Part shown: positions 33,946 through 42,066 of the stretch, piece by piece
Layout: every line of letters starts with the position of its first letter
Position numbering within the stretch: the first letter of the stretch is position 1
DNA from: Microcystis aeruginosa FD4
Lineage (GTDB): Bacteria; Cyanobacteriota; Cyanobacteriia; Cyanobacteriales; Microcystaceae
DNA: 64,000 nucleotides
Assembly (NCBI RefSeq): GCF_009792235.1
Contig: NZ_CP046973.1
Coordinates: 5,208,001-5,272,000, forward strand
Direction: 5' to 3'
The notes under the pieces: model-generated
What the model was told of the DNA's origin: nothing
What the model saw: only the letters and a program-made list of their open reading frames with translations
The model's database searches: none
Made by a program: the position numbers and the translations under genes

Positions 33946-35298
33946 CTACTGAAACTGCTCTGCCCAATTTTCGATCACACGCTGACTTTCGCGAGCAATA
34001 ACTAAAGCGTTATCGGGGACATTTTTAGTGATAGTTGAACCAGCGGCCACGGTGACATTTTTTCCTAATTTTAAAGGGGCAACTAAAACACTATTTGCCC
34101 CAGTTTTTGTGCCACTGCCGATCATAGTTTGGTGTTTCTTCACACCATCGTAATTAGCAGTAATTGTTCCCGCACCAACGTTAACTTTTTCCCCTAAAGT
34201 GGCATCTCCCAGATAGGATAAATGGGCAATATTGGTTTTATTGCCGATGTCACTTTTTTTAATTTCAACAAAATTACCGACTCGACAATTAGCCCCAATT
34301 TTCGCTTCTCCGCGCAAATGAGCATAGGGACCGATGCGACAACCAGAATCCACCTGACTATCAGAAATAACCGAAAATAAGACCGTTACATCGCTGCCTA
34401 TGCGACTATTTTCGATTAAACTCCCAGGACCGAGACGACAACCAGAAGCGATTATCGTCTCACCGCGCAGATGGGTTTGGGGTTCAATAATCACATCGGG
34501 ACTGAGGGTGACAGTATCCTCAATGGTGACACTATCGGGGTCAATAATGGTGACTCCAGCGGCCATCCAATGATCCTTAACTCTAGTTTGCAGGATATCA
34601 TAGGCGGTGGCTAATTGTTTGCGATCGTTAATGCCGCTAATTTCTAAACAATCCTCCACATCCACAGCCATGACGGGAGCGAGAAAATTGACCACATCCG
34701 TGAGATAATATTCACCTTGATCGTTATTGGGCGTTAAATTAGGCAGTATCGCCGCTAATTTTGACCAATTAAAGCAGTATATACCCCCATTAATCCGATG
34801 GTTTTGTCTTTGGGCATCGGTACAGTCTCTTTCTTCCACAATCTGCTTAACGAGATTATTGCCATCACAAAAAACTCGACCGTAACCTTTCGGGTTAGGA
34901 AGATTAGCAGTTAATAGGGTGGCGGCGTTACCATGGTCTTGGTGCATCTGGAGAAGATTTTGCAAGGTTTCGGGACGCAACAGAGGAACATCGCCATTTA
35001 AGACCAACAAATCCCCCTGAAAGTCCTCTAAATGGGGGATTAACTGCTGAATAGCATGGCCAGTGCCTAACTGTTCCCTTTGTTCGACAAATTCGATATC
35101 CGGAAGATGCTGTAGAGTATTGCGCACCTGTTCCCCTTGATAACCGATAATTACCAGTTTTCGCCGGGGATGTAAGGATTCGCTGACATTAAGGACCCGT
35201 TCCACTAGCGATCGACTGCCGAGGGGATGTAAAACTTTTGGAAGGCTGGACTTCATTCGGGTTCCCTTACCCGCCGCTAAAATTGCTACCGCTACCAT
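33946..35298 (-). CDS. glmU: GlmU, bifunctional UDP-GlcNAc synthase
   Basis: From the ATG at 35298 the protein begins MVAVAILAAGKGTRMKSSLP, the uridyltransferase signature. A second Met two residues upstream (35304) is equally possible. The N-terminal domain has LNGDVPLLRPETL and ERDCTDAQRQNHRINGGIY. The C-terminal half is a left-handed beta helix of hexapeptides with the acetyltransferase motif NFVEIKKSDIGNKTNIAHLS followed by GTITANYDGVKKHQT. The enzyme makes UDP-GlcNAc for wall and polysaccharide synthesis. It is complete. Confidence 0.95.
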   Translation of the reverse strand: MVAVAILAAGKGTRMKSSLPKVLHPLGSRSLVERVLNVSESLHPRRKLVIIGYQGEQVRNTLQHLPDIEFVEQREQLGTGHAIQQLIPHLEDFQGDLLVLNGDVPLLRPETLQNLLQMHQDHGNAATLLTANLPNPKGYGRVFCDGNNLVKQIVEERDCTDAQRQNHRINGGIYCFNWSKLAAILPNLTPNNDQGEYYLTDVVNFLAPVMAVDVEDCLEISGINDRKQLATAYDILQTRVKDHWMAAGVTIIDPDSVTIEDTVTLSPDVIIEPQTHLRGETIIASGCRLGPGSLIENSRIGSDVTVLFSVISDSQVDSGCRIGPYAHLRGEAKIGANCRVGNFVEIKKSDIGNKTNIAHLSYLGDATLGEKVNVGAGTITANYDGVKKHQTMIGSGTKTGANSVLVAPLKLGKNVTVAAGSTITKNVPDNALVIARESQRVIENWAEQFQ

Positions 35299-35489
35299 GG
35301 TCATGCTTGCCAATATCGTTCGCGACTGAGTATATCGCACTCCGATCCCCTTGGTTGCAAGAATTTTTCCCCTCTTTAATCCTGTGCCAGTTGAGAAACT
35401 ACCATCAAAAGGTTTTCTTTAAGACATTGTTAAGGTACTATATACAAATTGAAACAATTAAACATAATCAGCACTCTATAGATACCGCT

Positions 35490-35657
35490 ATGACAACTGT
35501 ACTAACTAAGGAATCCTCCGCCATGAAACAGATTCGCACCACCTACCAAGCTGACCAACAGGTGAAATATCTCCATTTAGAAGCGGAAATCGAGGTACTG
35601 CTGCAACAACTGCAAAACCTCAAGCGCAAAAACCAAGAGAATCAAAACCTAAATTAA
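35490..35657 (+). CDS. Small conserved coiled-coil protein
   Basis: An ATG at 35490 encodes MTTVLTKESSAMKQIRTTYQ and continues to LQQLQNLKRKNQENQNLN, 55 residues in all. The second half is a coiled coil. A later start at MKQIRTT (35523) is also reasonable. It resembles short conserved cyanobacterial proteins of unknown role. It is separate from glmU (divergent) and lies upstream of ycf23. Confidence 0.55.
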   Translation: MTTVLTKESSAMKQIRTTYQADQQVKYLHLEAEIEVLLQQLQNLKRKNQENQNLN

Positions 35658-35664
35658 AGAAAAT

Positions 35665-35720
35665 TTCCCTAATAATTCTCAAATCCCACCCTCTGATCAG
35701 CGAGAAGGTGGGAAAATGTT
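35665..35720 (+). terminator. Hairpin GAGAATTCC region after small gene
   Basis: CCCACCCTCTGATC at 35687 and CGAGAAGGTGGG at 35701 form an inverted repeat CCCACC...GGTGGG. It lies 30 bases beyond the stop of the small coiled-coil gene and could end its transcript. It lacks a long T run. Confidence 0.4.
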
Positions 35721-35749
35721 TTTTGAGAATTCCAGATAGGTGTGGATTA

Positions 35750-36493
35750 ATGATCAATTTTACCTTACAGCAAGCCTTCGCCCGTCGTCATGCCCTGAAA
35801 GTGATTAGTGGGTTAAATAATTTCGATCGCTCGCAGGTTCTCTCAGTAGTTAAAGCCGCTACAGCCGGAGGAGCAACTTTTGTCGATATTGCCGCTAATG
35901 CTGACCTAATTCGGGCCGTAAAAGCCTTGACAAATTTACCCGTGTGTGTATCGGCCGTCGAGCCAGAATTGTTGGTGATGGCAGTGGATGCGGGAGCCGA
36001 TTTAATTGAGATCGGTAATTTCGATAGTTTTTATGCCCAAGGACGCATTTTTGAAGCGGCGGAAGTTTTAGCCCTAACCCGTCAAACTCGCGACTTACTG
36101 CCCGAAATTACCCTGTCTGTAACAGTTCCCCATCTCCTCCCCCTCGATCAACAGGTGAGACTAGCAGAAGCTTTAGTTAGTCAGGGTGCTGACATTATTC
36201 AAACCGAAGGCGGCACTAGCAGTCAACCCCGTCACGCCGGTATTTTGGGACTGATTGAAAAAGCCGCCCCGACTTTAGCAGCAGCCCACGCTATTTCCCA
36301 TGCGGTTAAAGTTCCCGTCCTCTGCGCTTCCGGTTTATCCATTGTTACTGCGCCCATGGCGATCGCTGCTGGAGCGGCCGGTATCGGTGTTGGTTCGGCG
36401 ATCAATCAATTGGATAATGAAGTGGCTATGGTGGCAGCCGTGCGCGGTTTGGTCGAATCTCTGCAAGCACAACCGGTCTATATTGGCAACTAG
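35750..36493 (+). CDS. ycf23: Ycf23/DUF561 protein
   Basis: From the ATG at 35750 the product begins MINFTLQQAFARRHALKVIS and GLNNFDRSQVLSVVKAA. It is a TIM-barrel-like protein with the DUF561 motifs FVDIAANADLIR, LIEIGNFDSFYAQGRIF, IIQTEGGTSSQP and CASGLSIVTAPMAIAAGAAG. It is a conserved cyanobacterial and red-algal plastid gene of unknown function; a nitrogen or thiazole-like link has only been proposed. An earlier in-frame Met at 35708 falls in the hairpin and is not preferred. Confidence 0.85.
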   Translation: MINFTLQQAFARRHALKVISGLNNFDRSQVLSVVKAATAGGATFVDIAANADLIRAVKALTNLPVCVSAVEPELLVMAVDAGADLIEIGNFDSFYAQGRIFEAAEVLALTRQTRDLLPEITLSVTVPHLLPLDQQVRLAEALVSQGADIIQTEGGTSSQPRHAGILGLIEKAAPTLAAAHAISHAVKVPVLCASGLSIVTAPMAIAAGAAGIGVGSAINQLDNEVAMVAAVRGLVESLQAQPVYIGN

Positions 36494-36550
36494 AACAATT
36501 TTTGTCTAGATACGGCACAGAAGGGGCTGTTTTCCCTTCTCTTTTTCCCT

Positions 36551-36602
36551 CTGTAATCAGTTATCAGTTATCAGTTATCAGTTACCAGTTACCAGTTACC
36601 AG
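36551..36602. repeat. Heptamer array ATCAGTT/ACCAGTT
   Basis: The unit ATCAGTT is repeated about five times, then changes to ACCAGTT three times. It lies between ycf23 and the end of the IS110-like transposase gene. Confidence 0.85.
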
Positions 36603-36724
36603 ATGTGAGTTTTCAGTCAATAGTATTAAGTGACAAGTTCGGAGCTTGCTTTTCACTGATTACTGTTTACTCCTCACTGATTACTGTTTACTGCTCACTG
36701 CTCACTGAAAAGCCCCACACCCCA

Positions 36725-38011
36725 TCACTTTACCAAATTGTCCGTTAAAAGCCGATACAAAAGTCTAGTCTCGTAAAACAGCAAGCGACACAGTCCATCC
36801 TTACCCAGTGCCTTAAAGCTAGGTAATTCTTTCCTTTTTTCGATTCTTTGACCATTTTCGTGGTCGTAATAGAGATGAATCCGGGGATTAAGCCAAGAAT
36901 GCTTAAGCTTGCCAACAATCTCAGTTTTAGCTGGCTTATTTGGGCAAATAGTAACCATTGCGTGAGCATACAAGTGAGAGCGCATTAAATCGGAACCCTT
37001 CCAAGACTTCTTAACCTTGTCTTGTTTGGCGGAAGTATCCCCCGAAATCTGATAGGAATACCCTAAGCTTAGATAAGCCTGAAACTTTCTCAAACTAATA
37101 TCGTGATCACCTCTAAAATAAGGTTTACCGTTGACCAGAAATCTTTCGATAGGATAGCAGTGTAAAAGCAACAAGCTTTTAGTCACCGTACCAAAAAGAA
37201 ACTGGTCAAATACTTGGCAATAACCGTTAAACTGCTCTAATTCCAGAATTTCTCTTAAGCTTAACTCTTTAGCTTCGATTCTCTCCTGATAAGTAATAAT
37301 GTCTTTAGCTAATAGCTGACTGTATTCACTGACTCCCGTCCCAGACGTGGTTTTAATGCGCGGGTTTCCCGCTAATCCGGCAACCCACCCTAAAGTCGGG
37401 TTACAGCCGCTAACTCCGATATAATCAAAGTCTCTTTGAGCGATTTCAGGAAACTCACAACATAGCCGTTGTCTAAGCTGATTAATCAAAGAATTTTTGT
37501 TCTTATTAAGCTGCTCTCTCTCGTGAAACGTCCGACGCAACAAATCGATCGAGTCATAGTCATAGTTGTTTAAGATGGGGGGATTGCCTAGATCATCTAA
37601 CCCTGACTTATCAAAATAAGTTAAGGCAATAGTTAAAGCGTCTAGATAGTCATCTTTGTTTTTAGTCTTAAAATAGTGCTGACGATTTATCTTAGTTTGC
37701 TGGTGAGATATCCAATAAATATCTAAACCTAGCTTCTTAGCACAATTAACCCAAAAACTAGCGTACCAATACCCAGTAGGCTCTAAAACAATCGCATCAG
37801 CTTCTAGGGATTTAATAATCTCGATCGCTTCTAAGTTGCATTCTAACTTCCAGGCTATCTCGTTAAGCTGAATATTTCCTTTAAGTCGAGCGTATCCTTT
37901 AACTGGTTCCTTAATGCTTTTCGAGTATTGCAGGGGGGAAATCGTCGGAAATTCACACAACAAAACCACGATAGCCCAATTACGGCTAACGTCTATACCT
38001 AATATTTTCAT
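36725..38011 (-). CDS. IS110-like DEDD transposase, left copy
   Basis: This 428-residue protein begins MKILGIDVSRNWAIVVLLCE, with the first catalytic Asp of a RuvC-like domain. It has VLEPTGYWYASFW (Glu) and KTKNKDDYLDALTIAL (the D-x-x-D pair), the DEDD set of IS110 enzymes. The C-terminal Tnp20-like segment SLGYSYQISGDTSAKQDKVK resembles the S-G-x-x-S region with the catalytic Ser. A near-identical inverted copy begins at 63467. It is complete, so it may be active. Low similarity to standard IS110 makes the exact group uncertain. Confidence 0.75.
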   Translation of the reverse strand: MKILGIDVSRNWAIVVLLCEFPTISPLQYSKSIKEPVKGYARLKGNIQLNEIAWKLECNLEAIEIIKSLEADAIVLEPTGYWYASFWVNCAKKLGLDIYWISHQQTKINRQHYFKTKNKDDYLDALTIALTYFDKSGLDDLGNPPILNNYDYDSIDLLRRTFHEREQLNKNKNSLINQLRQRLCCEFPEIAQRDFDYIGVSGCNPTLGWVAGLAGNPRIKTTSGTGVSEYSQLLAKDIITYQERIEAKELSLREILELEQFNGYCQVFDQFLFGTVTKSLLLLHCYPIERFLVNGKPYFRGDHDISLRKFQAYLSLGYSYQISGDTSAKQDKVKKSWKGSDLMRSHLYAHAMVTICPNKPAKTEIVGKLKHSWLNPRIHLYYDHENGQRIEKRKELPSFKALGKDGLCRLLFYETRLLYRLLTDNLVK

Positions 38012-38242
38012 CGGTTATAATGGGAGTGAATTGAGTTTAAAAAGAATTAGCCTTACGATACTCCCGTAGGGCTTTTTTAGCCCTATCTCACTTTAAAAGG
38101 CACAATTCTTAAAAGTCCTTGAAGCCTTACGATTGCGGTGCAAGCTAAAGCTTGAAATCAATGAAAAAGGCACTCTTGGACTAGGATTAGGTTTGGACCC
38201 TAACCCCATTCCCCCCGCGATAGCGGGTAGGATGCGATTAGG
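38012..38242 (-). ncRNA. Conserved structured leader of IS110-like gene
   Basis: About 230 non-coding bases upstream of the transposase are almost identical to 63236-63466. They contain hairpins such as TAGGGCTAAAAAAGCCCTA and CAAGCTTTAGCTTG. IS110-type recombinases are guided by a bridge RNA made from the non-coding DNA before the gene, so this is a candidate bridge RNA. The assignment is by position and conservation only. Confidence 0.4.
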
Positions 38243-38521
38243 TTAAAAGGGGATATCGTCATCATCTAGATTGACATCTTTTGGCTCCCAATCTTCCGGG
38301 GTGAATTCCTGTTGATTTTGACAATGCTCTCAGAACCAATTCACTGTTTTTGCGATGAGAATTTTTTTTAAAGCGTCATAGTCTTCTCCGTCGATCAAAA
38401 CGCAACAACCGTCTGACATTTTCAGAATTAATCTGTCTTTTTCTGAAGTAATATAGGAAACATGATCTAAATTAATCCAGTAGTTTCCATCCACACAACT
38501 TCCGTAGTAAAAATTAGTCAT
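38243..38521 (-). CDS. Small element protein with in-frame TGA and SSB-like tail, left copy
   Basis: From the ATG at 38521 the product is MTNFYYGSCVDGNYWINLDH to IAKTVNWF, 63 residues, stopping at TGA (38330-38332). The same frame continues EHCQNQQEFTPEDWEPKDVN and LDDDDIPF to a TAA at 38243. The last seven residues match the acidic C-terminal tip of bacterial SSB proteins. The right-hand copy (62957-63235) has the same TGA. Either the TGA is read through, or a TGG was lost before duplication. Confidence 0.55.
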
Positions 38522-38738
38522 TGCATACCTCAACTGTAGTAAATTCAAGGCAATCCTCTAGGCGAAATCTTTGCCTGGCATCTAACTGAGCCATGTAATT
38601 CTTAGCAGGGATTAAGTAGGCTAAGATTACGGCTTTATGTAACTCGCTTAAGCATCCAAATTCGATTAAATCAATTATGGCAGCTAAACTATTTTCAAGT
38701 CCATAATCTGCTATTGTTTCCTTAAGTTGATTCCTCAT
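38514..38738 (-). CDS. Small helical element protein, left copy
   Basis: The product is MRNQLKETIADYGLENSLAA and then IIDLIEFGCLSELHKAVILA, 74 residues, mostly helical. It overlaps the next gene by 8 bases. The copy at 62740-62964 differs by a few residues (for example Met to Ile in KNYMAQL). No known family is recognised. Conservation in both copies and tight coupling suggest a functional part of the element. Confidence 0.6.
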   Translation of the reverse strand: MRNQLKETIADYGLENSLAAIIDLIEFGCLSELHKAVILAYLIPAKNYMAQLDARQRFRLEDCLEFTTVEVCND

Positions 38739-38861
38739 GATAAAATTGTTATCGCTACACCCGTCAGTAAAGAACGAAATCATCGACATTAACTAACTTG
38801 CCATTATCGACAAAATATGAGTTAACTTTAGGAGAGTAATAATCATCCTGATAACGAAAAT
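38739..38861 (-). pseudogene. 3' end of the RHH-type element gene, remnant
   Basis: Reverse complement matches the last 30 or so codons of the gene at 61672-62427 (YSPKVNSYFVDNGKLVNVDD-like). It then jumps to the start of the small helical gene, with the FlgT-like gene deleted. Homology to the right copy ends at about 38861, where a MITE begins. Confidence 0.65.
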
Positions 38862-38975
38862 GGCGTTGCTGATTTGAGATATGAATCTTCTTTTGTGGGA
38901 TTTTTAAAACCTAGACTCAAACTAACTTTTGGATACGATGCACAGTCGGCATTCATACCTTGATTCAGCAACGCC
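38862..38975. mobile_element. 114-bp MITE with GGCGTTGCTGA ends
   Basis: The left end is GGCGTTGCTGATTTGA. The right end, in reverse complement, is GGCGTTGCTGAATCAA. The first 11 bases match exactly. It lies at the joint between the truncated IS110-like element and the IS5-type transposase remnant, and truncates both. Confidence 0.7.
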
Positions 38976-39785
38976 AGAATTACTTCTTTCAATCACCCAT
39001 CGAGTTTTTACAGGTACGAATCCTGAGCAACCCTTCTCCGCTTTTTTGGTTTTTGACGGTTTTGGAGACAGTTCAAACTGAATTTTAGTCATTATCTCTG
39101 GATAGACCTTAACCAACTCTTTCTCTATTTTGTCAGGATGATAACCATTATCTAGAAGAATAGTCGTCTTAGGCAGTTCCGACGGTTTTAACTTGAAATA
39201 TAGCGTTTCCTGTTCGCACTAGGTACATTATCGATGTTGAAAAGCTTAATTAGCAAAGGTTTAACTGTGCCACACAGGTGTGAGAAACGCTATAGTCAAT
39301 ATTGATAGTTAACAACTCAATCAATCCTTGGTCATCAGATAGGTTGGCGGGAGTACAATGAGCGAAAAAGGGAAAACCAAGACTATCCGTCGCTAGATGA
39401 CGTTTAATTCCATTGGTGCACTTGTAGAAACAAAATCCTTTCGTCTCCACACTCGCATTACAGGTATTTTTGACGGCTTGAGAATCAATCATAATTAGAG
39501 TCGTCCACAAGTTTTTTTTCTTGTTGTCGTAATCTGCGATGTAATTCTTCCCTTATTTTTTGGATGATTCCCTGACTTCTCCACTGTTTATCATGCCAGA
39601 ACACGGTGGAGTAGGTCGGGAAATCTTTCGGGAGGTCCCCCCCAATTACAGCCATTTTTGAGTTGATAGAAAATCCCATCTAAAATCTGTCGTTTTGTCC
39701 ATTTTGGGGGACAAGTCAATTTCTTCTTTGGCAATAGCGGTTCTACGAGCGACCACTCTTCATCCGTCATACTACTTGAGTACAT
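38976..39785 (-). pseudogene. IS5-type transposase, multiply broken
   Basis: The gene begins MYSSSMTDEEWSLVEPLLPK, with the DUF4096 domain, then QILDGIFYQLKNGCNWG. A six-G run near 39640 shifts the frame to DLPKDFPTYSTVFWHDKQW. A long A run near 39515 shifts it again to LWTTLIMIDSQAVKNTCN. A 96-bp MITE then interrupts it, after which LPKTTILLDNGYHPDKIEKE and PVKTRWVIERSNS follow. The C-terminal end is lost at the MITE at 38975. The motifs fit the IS5 family, IS427/IS1031-like. Confidence 0.8.
39199..39294. mobile_element. 96-bp MITE with TATAGCG ends, inside IS5 remnant
   Basis: The ends TATAGCGTTTC and, in reverse complement, TATAGCGTTTC match exactly. The insertion lies between the codons for NIDY and FKLKP of the IS5-type transposase. 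Related elements are at 46396-46490 and 47130-47227. Confidence 0.8.
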
Positions 39786-39973
39786 TTAGCTGACTCCTCC
39801 TTTGATTTTTTGGGACGACTAGACGGTGACGCATTCACAAAACGGGGTTCAGACTAAAGTATTGCCGTTAAGCGCCGCCAGAGACTCTCTCCCCTGAAAC
39901 CTATAATGGACAAGGTTTTCGCTTCACCTTTTCAGCAAGGGCATCTACATTATAAAAGATACCAAATGGGTTC

Positions 39974-40100
39974 TATACAGAAACTTTCCGAATAAAGAGA
40001 GTAAGGATATGGGGAAACTTTCGGCATATCACCCGTTTTGTGGATTCCTGACAATCAGCCGAGGTACAAAGAACCTTTCAGCGACCATAGCACCAATTAT
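39974..40100. repeat. 127-bp direct repeat, left copy
   Basis: The segment starts TATACAGAAACTTTCCG and ends GCGACCATAGCACCAATTAT. It recurs at 43619-43745 in the same orientation with roughly ten or more differences. The pair brackets the whole VapBC-Xis-NYN island. Confidence 0.8.
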
Positions 40101-40148
40101 TCAATCTGACTGCACTTCGTAACAAAAATTTACAACTCTCTCATAAGA

Positions 40149-40214
40149 GATCGCACTCCCGTCTGTCGCTGTGCATAGACGTTTTTTACTTGTAATCATT
40201 TACTTGAATCAATG
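40149..40214. repeat. 66-bp direct repeat, left copy
   Basis: The sequence begins GATCGCACTCCCGT and ends CATTTACTTGAATCAATG. It recurs at 40988-41053 with a few changes in the same orientation, on the other side of the VapBC pair. Confidence 0.85.
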
Positions 40215-40248
40215 TTTAAGGAACGAACTCCACCAGATTGGCGTACTG

Positions 40249-40686
40249 TTACAGAGCATCCAAAACCAAAACTTTTAAATCTGGGACAGCAGCTAAACGG
40301 GCATCATTGGTCAAGAAAAACATAGCACCTTCTCCCATAGCAGTGGCGATCTGAATTGCGTCTGGAGTTCGCAAGTTTTGTCTTGCTCTTAACTGGGCGG
40401 CAACTTCGGCGATCTCAAGGGAAATAGGTACTGTGATTAAGTTTTCTTGATCGAGAAGAATATCACGATACTGGCCAGCAAGTTCTACATTGCCTGAGCG
40501 TAATGGATGCACCAAAACTTCCGACAGCGTCAACGTAGAGGTAACAACTTGAAACTCGCCTCGACTTAGCGCCCCAAAAAAGGCACGAACAAGCCCTAAA
40601 TATGCCTGATTTTGCTCGATCAGGTAAATGAGTGGCGCGGTATCCAAACCCACAACTTGACCTTGTAGTTGCATCAGCCATTCCAT
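40249..40686 (-). CDS. PIN-domain toxin, VapC-like
   Basis: This 145-residue protein has VVGLDTAPLIYLIEQN (first Asp), STLTLSEVLVHPL (Glu), LRTPDAIQIATA (Asp) and FLTNDARL (Asp). That is the complete acidic PIN set. It should cleave RNA and be inhibited by the small protein encoded upstream, whose gene it overlaps by 13 bases. The module is bracketed by 66-base direct repeats. Confidence 0.85.
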   Translation of the reverse strand: MEWLMQLQGQVVGLDTAPLIYLIEQNQAYLGLVRAFFGALSRGEFQVVTSTLTLSEVLVHPLRSGNVELAGQYRDILLDQENLITVPISLEIAEVAAQLRARQNLRTPDAIQIATAMGEGAMFFLTNDARLAAVPDLKVLVLDAL

Positions 40687-40889
40687 GAGGCACGTTCCTG
40701 ATTAACGTACTCTTGAGCATCAAGTCCATTCCAGATTTCTTTTCCTAGTCCTTCTAGTTCCATAATGCTATGCTTGGGCTTAACAAGCATAGGGCGACGT
40801 ACCATTACAGCTAACTCTTTTAACAAGCGAAGTTGCTCGTCTGGGGTGAGATTCTCAACTTGCCGGCGAACATCTTGATAGGTGGTCAT
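40674..40889 (-). CDS. Antitoxin partner of PIN toxin
   Basis: This 71-residue protein begins MTTYQDVRRQVENLTPDEQL and RLLKELAVMVRR. A linker and a C-terminal ELEGLGKEIWNGLDAQEYVN segment follow, likely to bind the toxin. Similar short proteins pair with PIN toxins in cyanobacteria. It overlaps the toxin gene by 13 bases. No classical DNA-binding domain is obvious. Confidence 0.75.
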   Translation of the reverse strand: MTTYQDVRRQVENLTPDEQLRLLKELAVMVRRPMLVKPKHSIMELEGLGKEIWNGLDAQEYVNQERASWNG

Positions 40890-40987
40890 GCTCTTTACTC
40901 CCTGTTTCTTCTATTAATCATGTCATATTGCCCACAGATCAAGGCTCCAAAAAGTAAGGTAAAATGCCCCCATATTTGTCTAAATTT

Positions 40988-41053
40988 GATCGCACTCCCG
41001 TCCGTCGCTGTGCCTAGACGTTTTTAGATTATTATCATTTACTTGAATCAATG
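40988..41053. repeat. 66-bp direct repeat, right copy
   Basis: See the copy at 40149-40214. The copy here has CCGTCGCTGTGCC where the other has CTGTCGCTGTGCA. Confidence 0.85.
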
Positions 41054-41070
41054 ATCATGGTGCGTTCCCC

Positions 41071-41131
41071 AAAATCGATCGCTGCAGCGGTAGGACTTGC
41101 ATGAGGTAACGCACCCTACCAGATCTGCACT
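41071..41131. repeat. 61-bp direct repeat, left copy
   Basis: The segment around GCGGTAGGACTTGCATGAGG and AGATCTGCACT recurs at 42713-42773 in the same orientation. The two copies bracket the XisH/XisI and DUF433/DUF5615 genes. Confidence 0.85.
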
Positions 41132-41313
41132 GAGTTCCGTTGTTGCCTTGCTAGGATTAGGAGGATTAGGGTTAGTCTCTAGCCTGAAAAAACGGAAATA
41201 GGAATAGTAGGGTGGGCAATGTCCACCTTACCGCTTTTTCGGTCATAATAAATCCGAATTAGGGCGAACTGTAGTAAAATAGGAAACGAACCTCTTAAGC
41301 AGGGTTTATAAGG

Positions 41314-41733
41314 ATGTCCAGACGAGACGATCTACATTTATCATTACGTCATACTTTAGAAAAAGAAGGTTGGAAAATCACTGATGATCCTTTAATTCTA
41401 ACCTTAGAAAAAACCTTGCTTAAAGCTGATTTAGGAGCAGAAAAGTTTTTTGCTGCGGAAAAAGAAGATCGTAAAATTGCCGTAGAAATCAAAGACTTTG
41501 ATACGCCTTCAGTTATCAGTGAATTAGAAAAAACAATAGGACAACTTCAATTATACCAATGGGCTTTAGATTCACAAGAACCTGAAAGAAAACTTTTTTT
41601 GGGCATTAGTCAAGCGGTTTATTTAAAACACTTCAAAAAAGCTATTTTCCAACTGGTTATTAAACGTAACAGAATCAATTTAGTTATTTATAATCCTCAA
41701 AAGGAGATAATTGTCGAATGGATAACACAGTAA
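41314..41733 (+). CDS. xisH: XisH, fdxN-element excision factor family
   Basis: This 139-residue protein begins MSRRDDLHLSLRHTLEKEGW and has the XisH blocks DLGAEKFFAAEKEDRKIAVE and IKDFDTPSVISELEKTIGQL, then QLYQWAL. The E-x-K core is a PD-(D/E)XK nuclease-like fold. It overlaps xisI by 16 bases, the normal XisH-XisI order. In Nostoc these genes help control excision of the fdxN element. Elsewhere they are scattered and act without such an element. An accessory or toxin-antitoxin-like role has been suggested. Confidence 0.9.
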   Translation: MSRRDDLHLSLRHTLEKEGWKITDDPLILTLEKTLLKADLGAEKFFAAEKEDRKIAVEIKDFDTPSVISELEKTIGQLQLYQWALDSQEPERKLFLGISQAVYLKHFKKAIFQLVIKRNRINLVIYNPQKEIIVEWITQ

Positions 41734-42023
41734 ATTATGCCGATATTCTGACTCAAGTTATCAGAAAAGAATCGGCGATGCAACCTCGATTACAAACCCT
41801 TAAAATTACTCCAGTTTGTGATCCAGAATCAGGCAACTTTTTAATAATTATGACTGGTTGGGAAAAAGAAGCGTGGATTAATACAATTTTATTTCACGCT
41901 CGTTTATTGAAAAATAAAATTGTCATTGAAGATGATAATCTTGAAGAAGGATTAACAACCAATTTAATTCAAGCTGGGATTCCCCCAGAAGATATTATTA
42001 CTGGACTTTCCCTAGAAAGGTAG
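41718..42023 (+). CDS. xisI: XisI
   Basis: This 101-residue protein begins MDNTVNYADILTQVIRKESA. It has the family pattern D-P-E-S-G-N-F-L-I-I-M-T-G-W, ARLLKNKIVIEDDNLEEGLT and IPPEDIITGL. XisI is always encoded directly after xisH. It is complete and overlaps xisH by 16 bases. Confidence 0.9.
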   Translation: MDNTVNYADILTQVIRKESAMQPRLQTLKITPVCDPESGNFLIIMTGWEKEAWINTILFHARLLKNKIVIEDDNLEEGLTTNLIQAGIPPEDIITGLSLER

Positions 42024-42066
42024 GCATTGCCCACCTTAGCGATATCGCACTAAATGTTAGGAAAAA

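Larger units (their letters stand above)
39786..40248. other. Spacer with repeat fragments, no gene
   Basis: The region has one end of the TATAGA MITE (39959-39977), a 127-base repeat (39974-40100) and one 66-base repeat (40149-40214). I see no gene or clear promoter in it. Confidence 0.5.

Noticed and set aside
36725..38011. IS1111 or Tn3-type transposase
   Set aside because: The DEDD residues and the Tnp20-like serine region fit IS110, and the conserved non-coding DNA is upstream of the gene, not downstream as in IS1111.
41314..42023. Evidence for an fdxN-type excision element
   Set aside because: XisH and XisI occur widely without such an element, and neither an XisF recombinase nor nif genes are seen.
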